Assembly: GCF_002834225.1 (NCBI RefSeq) | Contig: NZ_NNSR01000046.1 | Span: forward strand, 16,810 to 80,809 | Direction of reading: 5' to 3' | From: Ruminococcus bromii | Lineage (GTDB): Bacteria > Bacillota > Clostridia > Oscillospirales > Acutalibacteraceae | Length of the DNA stretch: 64,000 nucleotides | Part shown: positions 56,232 through 64,000 of the stretch, one piece after another | Layout: each line of letters begins with the position of its first letter | Numbering within the stretch: position 1 is the first letter of the stretch | Notes under the pieces: generated by a model | The model's input: the letters and a program-made list of their open reading frames with translations, nothing else | Databases searched by the model: none | What the model was told of the DNA's origin: nothing | Program-made: the position numbers and the translations under genes

Positions 56232-56582
56232 ATGACAGAGTTAAAAATCGAAAACGGCAAAATAAAAAATATCAAAAAAAGTCAGGTGCTTGCGCTCAAA
56301 GAGCAGGTAAGCTGTCAGAAAGGTCAGGTTGTGAGCAAAACTCTTGTACAGAACAACGCCGTAAGCGTTACTCTTTTCGCATTTGACAAGGACGAAGAAA
56401 TCAGCACGCACGAATCAGAAGGCGACGCATTTGTGACTTGTCTTGACGGGGTGGGCAAAATTACAATTGACGGTGTTGAACACATTCTCAAAGAGGGTGA
56501 ATCAATCGTTATGCCTGCAAAGCATCCGCACGCTGTATATGGCAGAGAGCAATTCAAGATGTTGCTTGTCGTGGTATTTTAA
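56232..56582 (+). CDS. Cupin-domain protein
   Basis: 116 residues forming a single beta-barrel cupin. Motif 1 is reduced (EISTHESEGDAFVTCLDG, with His and Glu metal ligands) and motif 2 is GESIVMPAKHPHAVYGR. Such small cupins bind a metal or sugar and often lack known activity. AGGAGG lies before the ATG. The reading frame continues open for about 76 codons after the TAA stop (to about 56823), an oddity noted in the findings. It is expressed separately from iscU. Confidence 0.85.
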   Translation: MTELKIENGKIKNIKKSQVLALKEQVSCQKGQVVSKTLVQNNAVSVTLFAFDKDEEISTHESEGDAFVTCLDGVGKITIDGVEHILKEGESIVMPAKHPHAVYGREQFKMLLVVVF

Positions 56583-56765
56583 ATTTTTACAACCGATAAT
56601 TTTAAGAACATTCCGAACAACACAGACAGCATTATTGACGCAGCCGACATTCGGAATATGTCACTTGGCAATTTTCAATACAAATACGCACCGAGAGAAC
56701 GGTTTCAGCTGTTTCTCTTTCAACACATCGGCAGTCAGTACAAGTATTATTGTACGCTGCAAAGA

Positions 56766-56806
56766 AAAAAACGATTGAAACTCAAAAGGGAATCAATCGT
56801 TTTTTG
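56766..56806. terminator. Bidirectional terminator between the cupin and PHP phosphatase genes
   Basis: 13-bp stem (56766-56778 and 56793-56805, core ACGATTGA) with A-run left and T-run right, between convergent genes. Confidence 0.85.
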
Positions 56807-56834
56807 TTTGTATAATATTTAATTTTACAGCATA

Positions 56835-57557
56835 TCAGCCGATTGCTGCATTAAAGATTTTTTCGCTGTTTTTCATCAAGCTGTCAACAGCCTGCCGACC
56901 GCATTTTTTGGCAATGCATTCAATTGCGTCGCTGTAAAGCTCGGGTGTATTGTGACTGAATGAATGTGCATCCGTACCGATAATGTCGATAAGTCCCGCA
57001 CTTACAAGCTTTAACATTCTGCGGCGTTTCATCATCGGAGCTTTCTTTGTGTAATTTGAAATATTTGTCTGAATAACAACACCGAGCCGTTTCAAATCTT
57101 CAATCACATCAGGATTGTCAACAAGAAAGCTGTAACGCTCAACATGAGGAATTACGGGAATAAGTCCCTGTTCGCTCATAAGCCTGTCGAGCATCTCATA
57201 CGAATTACCGGAAAATGTCGAATTATATGCAAATTCAGTCAGGATATAGTTTGAATTTCCGTAGTTTATGCCCGTAATATTTTCATTATTAAAAAGATAC
57301 TTTGTAACATAAACCTCTGTTCCGAGAACGATATTCATACCGTTCGGAATGTGCGGCTTGAATTTTTCAAACTTTTCCGCCCTCTCGGCAATAAAATCTT
57401 CAATGCTGATTTCATTTGTATAAAAATGAGGTGTAAGACAAACATTCGTTACTCCCTGCTTTTCAAGGCAGGAGAGCAATTTCAAGCTGTCCTCAAGCGT
57501 TTTTGCACCGTCATCAATATTCGGCAATATGTGCGAGTGCATATCATAAAACTGCAT
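56835..57557 (-). CDS. CpsB/CapC-type PHP tyrosine phosphatase
   Basis: About 240 residues of PHP fold: metal motif YDMHSHILPNIDDGA at the start, LTPHFY, PHVERY and the terminal GTDAHSF. These are characteristic of the manganese-dependent CpsB/YwqE phosphatases that act on bacterial tyrosine kinases of capsule synthesis. No kinase or capsule genes are in the window. The start is the ATG at 57557, six bases after GGAG; a TTG 12 bases upstream would run into the leuB stop region. It follows leuB with about 12 bases, so may share its message. Confidence 0.88.
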   Translation of the reverse strand: MQFYDMHSHILPNIDDGAKTLEDSLKLLSCLEKQGVTNVCLTPHFYTNEISIEDFIAERAEKFEKFKPHIPNGMNIVLGTEVYVTKYLFNNENITGINYGNSNYILTEFAYNSTFSGNSYEMLDRLMSEQGLIPVIPHVERYSFLVDNPDVIEDLKRLGVVIQTNISNYTKKAPMMKRRRMLKLVSAGLIDIIGTDAHSFSHNTPELYSDAIECIAKKCGRQAVDSLMKNSEKIFNAAIG

Positions 57558-57569
57558 ACCGTTCTCCAA

Positions 57570-58640
57570 TTAAAGTGCCTCACAAACACGGTCGCCCATT
57601 TCGTCACAGCCAACCTTTGTGAAACCCTCTTCATAGATATCGGGCGTACGGTAGGTTTCAAGAACCTTTGCAACAGCTGCCTCAATAGCATCTGCCGCCT
57701 CGCTCTGATCAAGTGAATAACGGAGCATCATTGCAACAGAAAGGATTGTAGCAAGCGGATTTGCGATATTCTGACCCGCAATGTCAGGAGCAGAACCGTG
57801 GATAGGCTCATAAAGACCGAGCTTACTGCCCGAAAGGCTTGCAGATGCGAGCATACCGATTGAGCCGGCAATCATTGATGCCTCGTCAGAAAGGATATCA
57901 CCGAAGATATTTGATGTGAGAATAACATCAAACTGACGGGGATTTCTTACAAGCTGCATAGCGCAGTTGTCAACATACATATGGTTAAGCTCAACCTCGG
58001 GATAATCCTCGGCAACTCTCTTAACTGTTTCTCTCCAAAGTCTTGAAGATTCAAGAACATTTGCCTTATCAACACTTGTGAGCTTTTTATTTCTCTTCAT
58101 AGCAAGGTCGAAGGCAACTTTTGCGATTCTTTCAACCTCACCTACTGTGTACATTTCCGTATCCCAAGCCGCCGGCTGACCGTTTACTTCTTTTCTGCCT
58201 CTTTCGCCAAAGTAGATACCGCCTGTAAGCTCACGAACAATCATAACATCGAGGTTGCCGCCGATGATTTCATCCTTGATAGGTGACGCGCTCTTGAGCG
58301 GTCCGAAAATAACCGACGGACGAAGGTTTGCGAAAAGTCCGAGTGCGCCTCTGATACCGAGAAGTCCTGCCTCGGGACGGTTGTTACCCGGCTGTGAATC
58401 CCACTTAGGACCGCCTACCGCACCGAGAAGCACGCTGTCTGATGCCTTGCACTTTGCAACCGTTTCATCGGGGAGCGGAACGCCTGTTGCGTCAATAGCA
58501 CAACCGCCGAGAAGTGCCTCGTCATATGTAACGCCAAAACCGAATTTTTCAGCGGCACAATCAAGAACCTTTACAGCCTGATTTACGATTTCAGGGCCGA
58601 TACCGTCGCCCTTTAAAAGAGTAATTTTATAATCTGCCAT
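57570..58640 (-). CDS. leuB: 3-isopropylmalate dehydrogenase
   Basis: Third step of leucine synthesis: oxidative decarboxylation of 3-isopropylmalate with NAD. 356 residues with [11 protein letters not shown], the LeuB-specific GAVGGPKWD and [11 protein letters not shown], the catalytic Lys region [15 protein letters not shown], metal Asp segment [19 protein letters not shown] and NAD loop [24 protein letters not shown] precedes the ATG. leuA, leuC and leuD are not adjacent. No T-box was found in the short upstream region. Confidence 0.96.
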   Translation of the reverse strand: MADYKITLLKGDGIGPEIVNQAVKVLDCAAEKFGFGVTYDEALLGGCAIDATGVPLPDETVAKCKASDSVLLGAVGGPKWDSQPGNNRPEAGLLGIRGALGLFANLRPSVIFGPLKSASPIKDEIIGGNLDVMIVRELTGGIYFGERGRKEVNGQPAAWDTEMYTVGEVERIAKVAFDLAMKRNKKLTSVDKANVLESSRLWRETVKRVAEDYPEVELNHMYVDNCAMQLVRNPRQFDVILTSNIFGDILSDEASMIAGSIGMLASASLSGSKLGLYEPIHGSAPDIAGQNIANPLATILSVAMMLRYSLDQSEAADAIEAAVAKVLETYRTPDIYEEGFTKVGCDEMGDRVCEAL

Positions 58641-58741
58641 TTTTATATCTCCTTAATCAATTGTTTACTAATGAATATTATCTCACAATATACGGCAAAA
58701 GATTGTAAACTGCGCTACAATTCTGCCAAAGTTTCAAAAAA

Positions 58742-59368
58742 TCAGCCGTTGTCCGACGGAAGCGGAATTGTCTGAAAAACTTCGCAGACCTTATCCCTCT
58801 GCCAAAGTACGGGAGTAACTCTGAGTGAATAGCCGAAGCCGTTGTCCATTGTCCATTCAAACGGTTTTGCCTGCGGAAGTCCGTAGACTGCAAGCAAGGT
58901 CATAATAACACCGCCGTGAGTGACAATTACACTTTCGGTTGTGCCTGTTTTCATAAGTCCCTCAACAATGCTCTCAAACATTTTGCACACTCTGCGTGTA
59001 AAATCGGCATTGCTCTCCCCCCTCGGAGGTTTTACGGAAGAATCGCCTGCAAGCCACTTTTCAAAATCGGGATCGTTTTTCAGCTCATCGGCAGTTTTGC
59101 CCTCCCATTCACCGAAATTACATTCGGAAAGGTTGTCGATAACAAGCGGATTTTGTTCGGGATAAAGAATTTTTGCGGTTTCGGTACAACGCTTTAACGG
59201 ACTTGTAAACACAACCTGCGTACCCGGATATTTATACTCATAATCGAGTTTTCTCAAATCCATTCTGCCCCTGTCGGAAAGCGGAGCGTCTGTTGTTCCG
59301 ATATATTTCCCCGCAAGTGTATCATCAATCGAACCGTGTCGTATAAAATGAATTATATATGATTTCAT
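58742..59368 (-). CDS. Histidine phosphatase family protein
   Basis: 208 residues of the phosphoglycerate mutase/CobC superfamily. Catalytic motif FIRHGSID near residue 8, second Arg in SPLKRCTETA, general acid region ECNFGEWEGKT and the second His in VTHGGVIM near 145. The pattern is closest to alpha-ribazole phosphatase/broad phosphatase members, but no cobalamin genes are near, so the substrate is open. Start at 59368, where GGAG lies five bases upstream; an ATG 12 bases earlier overlaps that site. Confidence 0.9.
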   Translation of the reverse strand: MKSYIIHFIRHGSIDDTLAGKYIGTTDAPLSDRGRMDLRKLDYEYKYPGTQVVFTSPLKRCTETAKILYPEQNPLVIDNLSECNFGEWEGKTADELKNDPDFEKWLAGDSSVKPPRGESNADFTRRVCKMFESIVEGLMKTGTTESVIVTHGGVIMTLLAVYGLPQAKPFEWTMDNGFGYSLRVTPVLWQRDKVCEVFQTIPLPSDNG

Positions 59369-59414
59369 AGCTTCTCCCATAAACCGACTTTTTTAGCAAA
59401 TCGGCACTTAATTA

Positions 59415-59443
59415 TTTACAAAAAGTAAATTTTGTATTATACT
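59415..59443 (+). promoter_or_regulatory. Predicted promoter of the XRE regulator gene with TTTAC/GTAAA dyad
   Basis: -35 TTTACA (59415-59420), 17-base spacer, -10 TATACT (59438-59443). The palindrome TTTACAAAAAGTAAA covers the -35 box; the same outer half-sites TTTACTT and AAGTAAA recur in the inverted repeat at 60266-60312. Confidence 0.6.
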
Positions 59444-59569
59444 GTCTGTATAGAAAGTATATTGCTGTAAATGCTTTCAATGCACTATATTTGAATCAGA
59501 GCAAATTCTGCTTTGCTTTTTCTGACAATCAAGTTAATTATACTATCTTCAAAAATGAGGTGTCAAGTC

Positions 59570-60238
59570 TTGAACAAAGATTTTCCGAGAATTATAACAT
59601 TTCTTCGTAAAGAAAGAGGGTTGAGTCAAAAACAGGTTGCAGGCGATATGGGAATTTCGCAGGCACTTTTGTCACATTATGAAAAGGGAATCCGTGAATG
59701 CGGTCTTGATTTTCTCGTAAAAACAGCCGAATACTACGGTGTTTCAACCGATTATCTTCTCGGCAGAACCGTACAGAGAAATTTCACAGCCGATCCTTTT
59801 GAGGCTGCTGAAAAAGAGGTTGTCATCAATACCGAAAAAGGCAGTATGATCAACAAAATAAACCGCAGTCTTTTGATGAACACCACCTCGGTAATCTACG
59901 ATTTGCTTGCAAAAATCGGCAACAAGCACCTTACAAACGCAGTCAGCAACTACCTTATGAGTGCCGAATATGTAATTTTCCGCACAATTTATAATTCCGA
60001 AAAAAATAACTCGCAAACTATGTTTTCGCTTGATAAGAACCGCTACAGAAATCTCACGGACGCATCAATGATTCTTGACCTTGAAATCATCAACGAACTT
60101 ATTGAAAATGATAAGCTCACCCTCACCCTCTCTCCCGATGTCATTTCGGTATGTTTTGAAAAAGATGCCCCGTCACTATTCAACCTAATTCAATATTCCG
60201 AAAGAAACATAAAAAATGTCTATGCAGGAAAAAGATGA
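59570..60238 (+). CDS. XRE-family transcriptional regulator
   Basis: About 222 residues. N-terminal Cro/C1 helix-turn-helix (RIITFLRKERGLSQKQVAGD, then GISQALLSHYEKGIRECGLDF) with the family end YGVSTDYLLGRT near residue 62. The 150-residue C-terminal part is helical without a recognised domain and may dimerise or bind a ligand. I favour TTG at 59570 with GAGG nine bases upstream; ATG at 59555 is possible. Palindromic sites with TTTAC/GTAAA ends lie upstream and downstream of the gene and are candidate targets, giving autoregulation by inference. Confidence 0.85.
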   Translation: MNKDFPRIITFLRKERGLSQKQVAGDMGISQALLSHYEKGIRECGLDFLVKTAEYYGVSTDYLLGRTVQRNFTADPFEAAEKEVVINTEKGSMINKINRSLLMNTTSVIYDLLAKIGNKHLTNAVSNYLMSAEYVIFRTIYNSEKNNSQTMFSLDKNRYRNLTDASMILDLEIINELIENDKLTLTLSPDVISVCFEKDAPSLFNLIQYSERNIKNVYAGKR

Positions 60239-60265
60239 TTTTTAACTGCTTTTCAGGATAACAAG

Positions 60266-60312
60266 TTTACTTTCGTGCTACATATATGCTTATAATGTAG
60301 CATAGAAGTAAA
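60266..60312. promoter_or_regulatory. 18-bp inverted repeat enclosing a promoter
   Basis: Arms TTTACTT-tcg-TGCTACAT (60266-60283) and ATGTAGCA-tag-AAGTAAA (60295-60312) with 11 bases between. A plus-strand promoter (-35 TTACTT 60267-60272, 18-base spacer, perfect -10 TATAAT 60291-60296) lies entirely within it, so a bound dimer would shut it. Confidence 0.6.
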
Positions 60313-60390
60313 GTAACACAACAAACAACGGTCGGTTGGCTTGGAGTTTTTCTCAAGCTAAACCGACCGTTTTGTTGTCTGTTTATTTTC
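60303..60390 (+). ncRNA. Candidate small hairpin RNA of about 80-90 nt
   Basis: Downstream of the enclosed promoter, 60318-60378 folds into one long hairpin: arms of 18-20 bases (ACGGTCGGTT core, with a 2-base bulge) and an inner stem GGCTTGGAG/CTCAAGCT around TTTTT, followed by TTTTGTTG and a T-rich end. There is no reading frame. It may be a discrete regulatory RNA or simply a strong bidirectional terminator between the XRE and mazF genes; the promoter placement favours an RNA. Confidence 0.4.
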
Positions 60391-60421
60391 TTTTATAGCA
60401 TTATCCGTATGTAATGCGGAA

Positions 60422-60769
60422 TTATGCGTTAAGACCGAACGAGATTGATATTGCGTTATTTATTTCGTTCATAGAATTTTCATCAACCGTACCCATTTTT
60501 TCTTTGAGCCGTTTTTTGTCGATTGTTCGTACCTGTTCAAGCAAAACAACGCTGTCTTTGGCGAGTCCCGAGCTGTCAGCGTGCAACGGAATGTGGGTAG
60601 GCAAATTTGCCTTTGACTGCTGACTTGTAATTGCGGCGGCGATTACAGTCGGACTGAATCGGTTGCCGACATTATTCTGAACAATAAGCACAGGTCTGAT
60701 TCCGCCCTGCTCAGAGCCTACAACGGGACTCAGGTCGGCATAATAAATATCTCCTCTTCGTATATTCAA
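60422..60769 (-). CDS. mazF: MazF/PemK-family endoribonuclease toxin
   Basis: About 115 residues: [20 protein letters not shown] at the start, RPVLIVQNN, the catalytic Thr/Ser region AAITSQ and [14 protein letters not shown], all typical of Firmicutes NdoA/MazF mRNA interferases. The start is TTG at 60769 behind GGAG (ten bases); the GTG nine bases upstream overlaps that site. No antitoxin gene lies upstream: only about 100 bases separate it from the lipoprotein stop. It is convergent with the candidate hairpin RNA. Confidence 0.92.
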   Translation of the reverse strand: MNIRRGDIYYADLSPVVGSEQGGIRPVLIVQNNVGNRFSPTVIAAAITSQQSKANLPTHIPLHADSSGLAKDSVVLLEQVRTIDKKRLKEKMGTVDENSMNEINNAISISFGLNA

Positions 60770-60872
60770 GGCTTTCACGCTCCAAATAATTGTTTACTTG
60801 TATTTTTGCCTTTCCAAAAGCTTTTATACAGCTATTACATAATATTTTTGAGCGTAAAATTTGTGAATCGGT

Positions 60873-61394
60873 TCAGCCGTTTGCATCTTTCACATCGGAA
60901 AGCACCATTTCGTAATCTTCGCCGTCAACGCTGATTTTGCTTATACAGCCCTTTGAATTTGTGCTGACAACGGCTTTGCCGAACGCTGAATCAAGTCTGT
61001 ATGTACACACATCTTCGCACTTCCCCTCAAAAATCGCCCTTCCGTCTGCAATTCCGTATAAAATTTCTTTTGTAATATTCGGGAAACTGCTTTCGGGAAT
61101 GTACGCTTCATCGGCGGAGCAAATCATATTCTCCCTTGAAATTTCAAGATCAGAACCCTTATATGTAACCGACAAACCGCTGACCGTGTTCGGAGAATCA
61201 AACGAAATATTGATGAGCTTTTTTCCGCTTGCCGACAGCTTTCCCGTGATGTTCATTTTCCTGTATTCACAGCTGAAATCGGCAATAAACGAGGATTTCG
61301 GAGAAAGATTTTCCTGCACTTCATCACACCCCGTAATGACAAAAACAGGCATAACAAAAAGGACACATAATGCAATCAAGATTTTCCGTGTCAT
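60873..61394 (-). CDS. Putative lipoprotein
   Basis: 173 residues with a signal peptide and lipobox VITGC (acylated Cys23), then a mostly beta-strand domain (FSCEYRKMNITGKLSASGKK and similar) with six further cysteines or fewer, not recognised. The pattern of alternating strands is somewhat like LolA/LppX-type lipid-binding folds, but that is only a guess. GGGAGG lies six bases before the ATG. Confidence 0.7.
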   Translation of the reverse strand: MTRKILIALCVLFVMPVFVITGCDEVQENLSPKSSFIADFSCEYRKMNITGKLSASGKKLINISFDSPNTVSGLSVTYKGSDLEISRENMICSADEAYIPESSFPNITKEILYGIADGRAIFEGKCEDVCTYRLDSAFGKAVVSTNSKGCISKISVDGEDYEMVLSDVKDANG

Positions 61395-61471
61395 AAGACA
61401 CCTCCCGATACATTATATGTCCTGTGAATTTTTTAATACATTGTACAAATAAGTGATTAATGCATTTTATC

Positions 61472-61876
61472 TTAATATCCGTGGTCAATATGCTGCCATT
61501 TTCCGCCTTTTGTTCTGACTAAAATCCAGTTCCAGTTATTATATGTGGAATTCGGATTTAATGATCCGTCGCCACCTGATGAATCAACATCAAATGAAGA
61601 TAACAGCACAATAACTTCATCTGCATTGTTCCTGTCGGCAAATTCCTGAAAATCGGTGCAGTAATCATCTCCTGCATAATAAATTTCCGTGAGGGTACAG
61701 CCGTTCCAATTGGCGTCGAACTCTTTTTCAATAATATCAACAGCAGAGTTAATATCATCTGCGGAATAGATTTCAGAATCCACATCGTGAGTCTTCACTT
61801 TGTTTATATCTCCTCCGCAGGCACTCAAACCGATAACAAGAAATACACACATAACTAAACATAAAATTTTCTTCAT
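61472..61876 (-). CDS. Putative lipoprotein, DUF4829-like
   Basis: 134 residues. Signal peptide with lipobox LSAC (Cys about residue 20), then one small domain containing YSADDINSAVDIIEKEF, GCTLTEIYYAGDD and a C-terminal WNWILVRTKGGKWQHIDHGY. This order resembles the DUF4829 domain found in clostridial lipoproteins. Function unknown. The ATG at 61876 is five bases after AAAGGAG; the adjacent ATG at 61879 is possible. Confidence 0.72.
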   Translation of the reverse strand: MKKILCLVMCVFLVIGLSACGGDINKVKTHDVDSEIYSADDINSAVDIIEKEFDANWNGCTLTEIYYAGDDYCTDFQEFADRNNADEVIVLLSSFDVDSSGGDGSLNPNSTYNNWNWILVRTKGGKWQHIDHGY

Positions 61877-61998
61877 CATTACTCCTTTCAAAATCGTCAT
61901 TATTTTCACAACTTTTTTCGCAAAAAGATTCACGTTTCTTACTTGTATCTTAAATCAAAATCCGCAACGCTTTTTATTCTTATAAAGGATAATTCAAC

Positions 61999-62574
61999 TT
62001 ACGATTGATTAACTGTTTTGTATATATTATTTCCTGTTTTTTTCTCAAAATAATGTTTTAATCTTATGTTTGAATTCCATTTTTCTTGTGGGTAATAACC
62101 ATATCTTTGTTTTACATCTCTCATACGATCTTCAATATTCAACACACCGCCACTGCCTGCCAATGCATCGCATAACTGAATTAATTTGTCATAATCATCC
62201 ATATTCACTTTAGCAAGAGCAGTTTCTATCAATTCAAGTTCTTCATCAGAAACATCGAATTTACCAATGTATTCCTTTACGGTTGAATTATTAAACGAAT
62301 GTGTCAGGCAAATTTTTGCGACCTCATCATATCCCAATGACATCATGTATGTATATCCGTCATAAACATGACCTAAATGCCTAACACCAAACTTTCTGCC
62401 AATATCATGGAGTAACCCTAATATGTATGCCTTTTCCGAATCCAAATTTTCACATAATTCCGCAATCTTTTCAGCGCATTTTGCTGTAATGCGACTGTGA
62501 TTTACCCAAGGACCCGAATTACATTGCTCAGCTTCTTCTAATATTTTTTCAGCTTCCGCTCTTGTTGGCATCAT
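61999..62574 (-). CDS. HD-domain phosphohydrolase family protein
   Basis: 191 residues with the HD metal set: His in NHSRITAKCAE, HD in LLHDIGRKFG near residue 55, His in RHLGHVYDGY and Asp in QLCDALAG near 135. HD proteins hydrolyse nucleotides or other phosphoesters; the substrate here is unknown. GGAGG lies upstream of paired ATG codons. Next to the insertion element, but composition looks like the rest of the chromosome. Confidence 0.8.
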   Translation of the reverse strand: MMPTRAEAEKILEEAEQCNSGPWVNHSRITAKCAEKIAELCENLDSEKAYILGLLHDIGRKFGVRHLGHVYDGYTYMMSLGYDEVAKICLTHSFNNSTVKEYIGKFDVSDEELELIETALAKVNMDDYDKLIQLCDALAGSGGVLNIEDRMRDVKQRYGYYPQEKWNSNIRLKHYFEKKTGNNIYKTVNQS

Positions 62575-62704
62575 TTTTATTCGCCTCCATAAACAGAGTT
62601 ATATGCAAAACATTACCTCACACTACTGCATAAAAGTAATTTTGTGACATTTATATAATCTGACTTAATATAAATTTTGAGCTGTTACTTGCGGGCGGAT
62701 AATA

Positions 62705-64000
62705 TGTGCAGTGTAGTAACATAGTATACAACAGTGCAAAGACATAGTATACAGTTTTATGATAAAATAAATGGCAAGAAAATAGCAAATGAAGGAGCTG
62801 TTTTTATGCCGTGGGAGTGTAAAACTGTGGAAAAACAAAGATTAGAATTTGTTACAAAAGCATTAGAAACAAATAATTTTAGTGCTCTATGTCGGGAATA
62901 TGAAATCACACGCAAAACCGGTCGCAAGTGGGTTGATAGATTTAAACAGGGACTGCCCTTAACTGATATGTCACGCAGACCATTATGTTCTCCTAACAAA
63001 ACGCCTGACGACATTGAAGAATTAATCGTTTCTGTTCGTTTCGATAACCCGGGTTGGGGTGATGATAAAATTAAAATTTTTCTTGAAAATCAAGGGTATA
63101 AAAACATTCCTTGTCCAAGAACCATTACTAACATTCTTCATAAACACCAACTCATATCTGAAGAGGAATCTCTCAAAAGAAAGCCTTTTAAACGCTTTCA
63201 GAAAGAACATTGCAATGATATGTGGCAAACTGATTTCAAGGGAGAGTTTTTAACTGCCGATAATCGTTATTGCTATCCATTGACTATTCTCGATGACAGC
63301 TCACGATACTCAATCAAAATAGCATGCTTTCCTAACACTAAAAATGTCGTTATTAACGCTTTTAAGCAAGCTTTTTATGAGTTTGGTATGCCATCAAGCG
63401 TACTTTCTGACAATGGTTCTCAGTTTGCAGGTTTTAAACATGGATTTACTATGTTTGAAAAATTCCTTATGAACAATGACATTCTTCCCATACATTGCAG
63501 AATTAAACATCCGCAAACACAAGGAAAAATTGAACGGTTTCATGGCAGTATGAAAAGAGAACTTTTAAATCATAATCTATTCAAGAACTTGGATTACGCT
63601 GACAAGGCTCTGCAAGAGTGGCGAACTAAGTATAATTGCCTGCGACCTCATGAAGCACTTGGAAACAAATGTCCTGCCGATGTCTATACTCACAGCGAAA
63701 GGATTTTTGCTGACAAGGTGGAGCCGTTTGAATATGAACCCGGCTTTAAAGCCATAAAAGTAAATTCGTGGGGATATGTCCGTTTTCAGAATTTTCAATT
63801 ATATCTTAGTGAAACTTTCATCAATGATTATGTTCAATTCAGACCTAATCCAAACAATGATTCATTTCTTGTTTGCTATCGCAATTTTGTTATTGCTGAG
63901 TATGACTCGTCATCTGGCAAGCGTATTCACCGCAAGATTTCAAGACTGTGAATTTGTATACCATGTCCTTGCACAGGTGGTTACCATGTTGCACTTGACA
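62705..64000 (+). mobile_element. IS481-like insertion sequence
   Basis: One transposase gene flanked by imperfect terminal inverted repeats of about 50 bases: left end from 62705 (TGTGCAGTG...ACATAGTATAC...GTGCAA...ACATAGTATAC) and right end reading inward from 64000 (TGTCAAGTGCA...ACATGG...GTGCAAGG...ACATGGTATAC). Each end holds two copies of an ACATRGTA-type motif (left copies at 62719-62729 and 62742-62752), likely transposase-binding sites. The right boundary coincides with the window edge, so target duplications cannot be checked. Confidence 0.82.
62806..63951 (+). CDS. IS481 family transposase
   Basis: 381 residues. N-terminal helix-turn-helix (FSALCREYEITRKTGRKWVD), a second HTH region, then the DDE integrase core: first Asp in MWQTDFKGEF, second Asp in SSVLSDNGSQFAG and Glu in HPQTQGKIERFHGSMKRE, followed by the CLRPHEALG motif of the family. 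The frame is intact, so the element may be active. The ATG at 62806 has AAGGAG eight bases upstream; the longer frame upstream runs into the terminal repeat. Confidence 0.93.
   Translation: MPWECKTVEKQRLEFVTKALETNNFSALCREYEITRKTGRKWVDRFKQGLPLTDMSRRPLCSPNKTPDDIEELIVSVRFDNPGWGDDKIKIFLENQGYKNIPCPRTITNILHKHQLISEEESLKRKPFKRFQKEHCNDMWQTDFKGEFLTADNRYCYPLTILDDSSRYSIKIACFPNTKNVVINAFKQAFYEFGMPSSVLSDNGSQFAGFKHGFTMFEKFLMNNDILPIHCRIKHPQTQGKIERFHGSMKRELLNHNLFKNLDYADKALQEWRTKYNCLRPHEALGNKCPADVYTHSERIFADKVEPFEYEPGFKAIKVNSWGYVRFQNFQLYLSETFINDYVQFRPNPNNDSFLVCYRNFVIAEYDSSSGKRIHRKISRL

Noticed and set aside
58641..58741. Leucine T-box in front of leuB
   Set aside because: The upstream gap is about 100 bases and has neither the GTGGNACC core nor a terminator, so a T-box cannot fit.
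61877..61933. Longer N-terminus for the DUF4829-like lipoprotein
   Set aside because: The extra 19 residues would precede a complete lipoprotein signal peptide, and the AAAGGAG site lies inside them, directly before the inner ATG pair.

Overview
The window looks like chromosome of a starch-degrading, low-to-mid-GC Gram-positive gut anaerobe of the Ruminococcaceae/Oscillospiraceae, most like Ruminococcus bromii or a close relative. The reasons are two secreted type I pullulanases in tandem (one with a dockerin, MucBP and CBM26-like modules, as in an amylosome), a surface protein with X25-like repeats and a sortase-type tail, Firmicutes housekeeping gene order, strong AGGAGG ribosome sites, and use of TTG/GTG starts. 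The species is inferred from content only.

Layout. 1-3.2 kb: SDR oxidoreductase (cut by the edge), methyltransferase, membrane protein, rlmD-type rRNA methylase. 3.5-4.9 kb: murC. 5.0-9.0 kb: X25-repeat surface protein divergent from a 7TM GHKL sensor kinase and LytTR regulator. 9.1-14.3 kb: htrA-type protease, a small membrane protein, a DEDDh exonuclease and typA. 14.5-18.5 kb: aconitase, isocitrate dehydrogenase and rex, preceded by a Rex-like operator lying over the -10 box. 18.6-24.7 kb: the two pullulanases. 25-32 kb: eno, a LysM protein, dnaG-rpoD-metallopeptidase, yigZ, rpmE and a hypothetical membrane protein. 32.1-34.3 kb: thrS with a T-box leader. 34.4-39 kb: a repeat-tailed membrane protein, a short SpoIID-like protein, a two-gene sigma-region-4 operon under a palindromic operator, and a MATE exporter with an attenuator-like leader. 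39-40.7 kb: a candidate small RNA and an isolated phage-type lysis cassette. 40.7-53.4 kb: uvrA, ftsH, hpt, tilS, dnaB, rplI, gdpP and rnj, all leftward. 54-56.6 kb: rnhA, iscS, iscU and a cupin. 56.8-62.6 kb: capsule-type PHP phosphatase, leuB, histidine phosphatase, XRE regulator, candidate hairpin RNA, orphan MazF, two lipoproteins and an HD protein. 62.7-64 kb: an IS481-like element.

How the genes fit together. The pullulanases plus the surface protein form a starch-debranching and surface-attachment theme, with a sensor kinase encoded next to the surface protein. The acn-icd-rex unit makes 2-oxoglutarate and appears to be coupled to NADH/NAD+ by Rex. The leftward 40.7-53.4 kb block is information processing and stress (RNA decay, c-di-AMP turnover, replication, proteolysis, excision repair). 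No CRISPR array, rRNA or tRNA gene was recognised. The least ordinary items are the lysis cassette placed directly after the uvrA terminator, two self-contained promoter-terminator units without a convincing gene, and the palindromic operator over the sigma-like operon.
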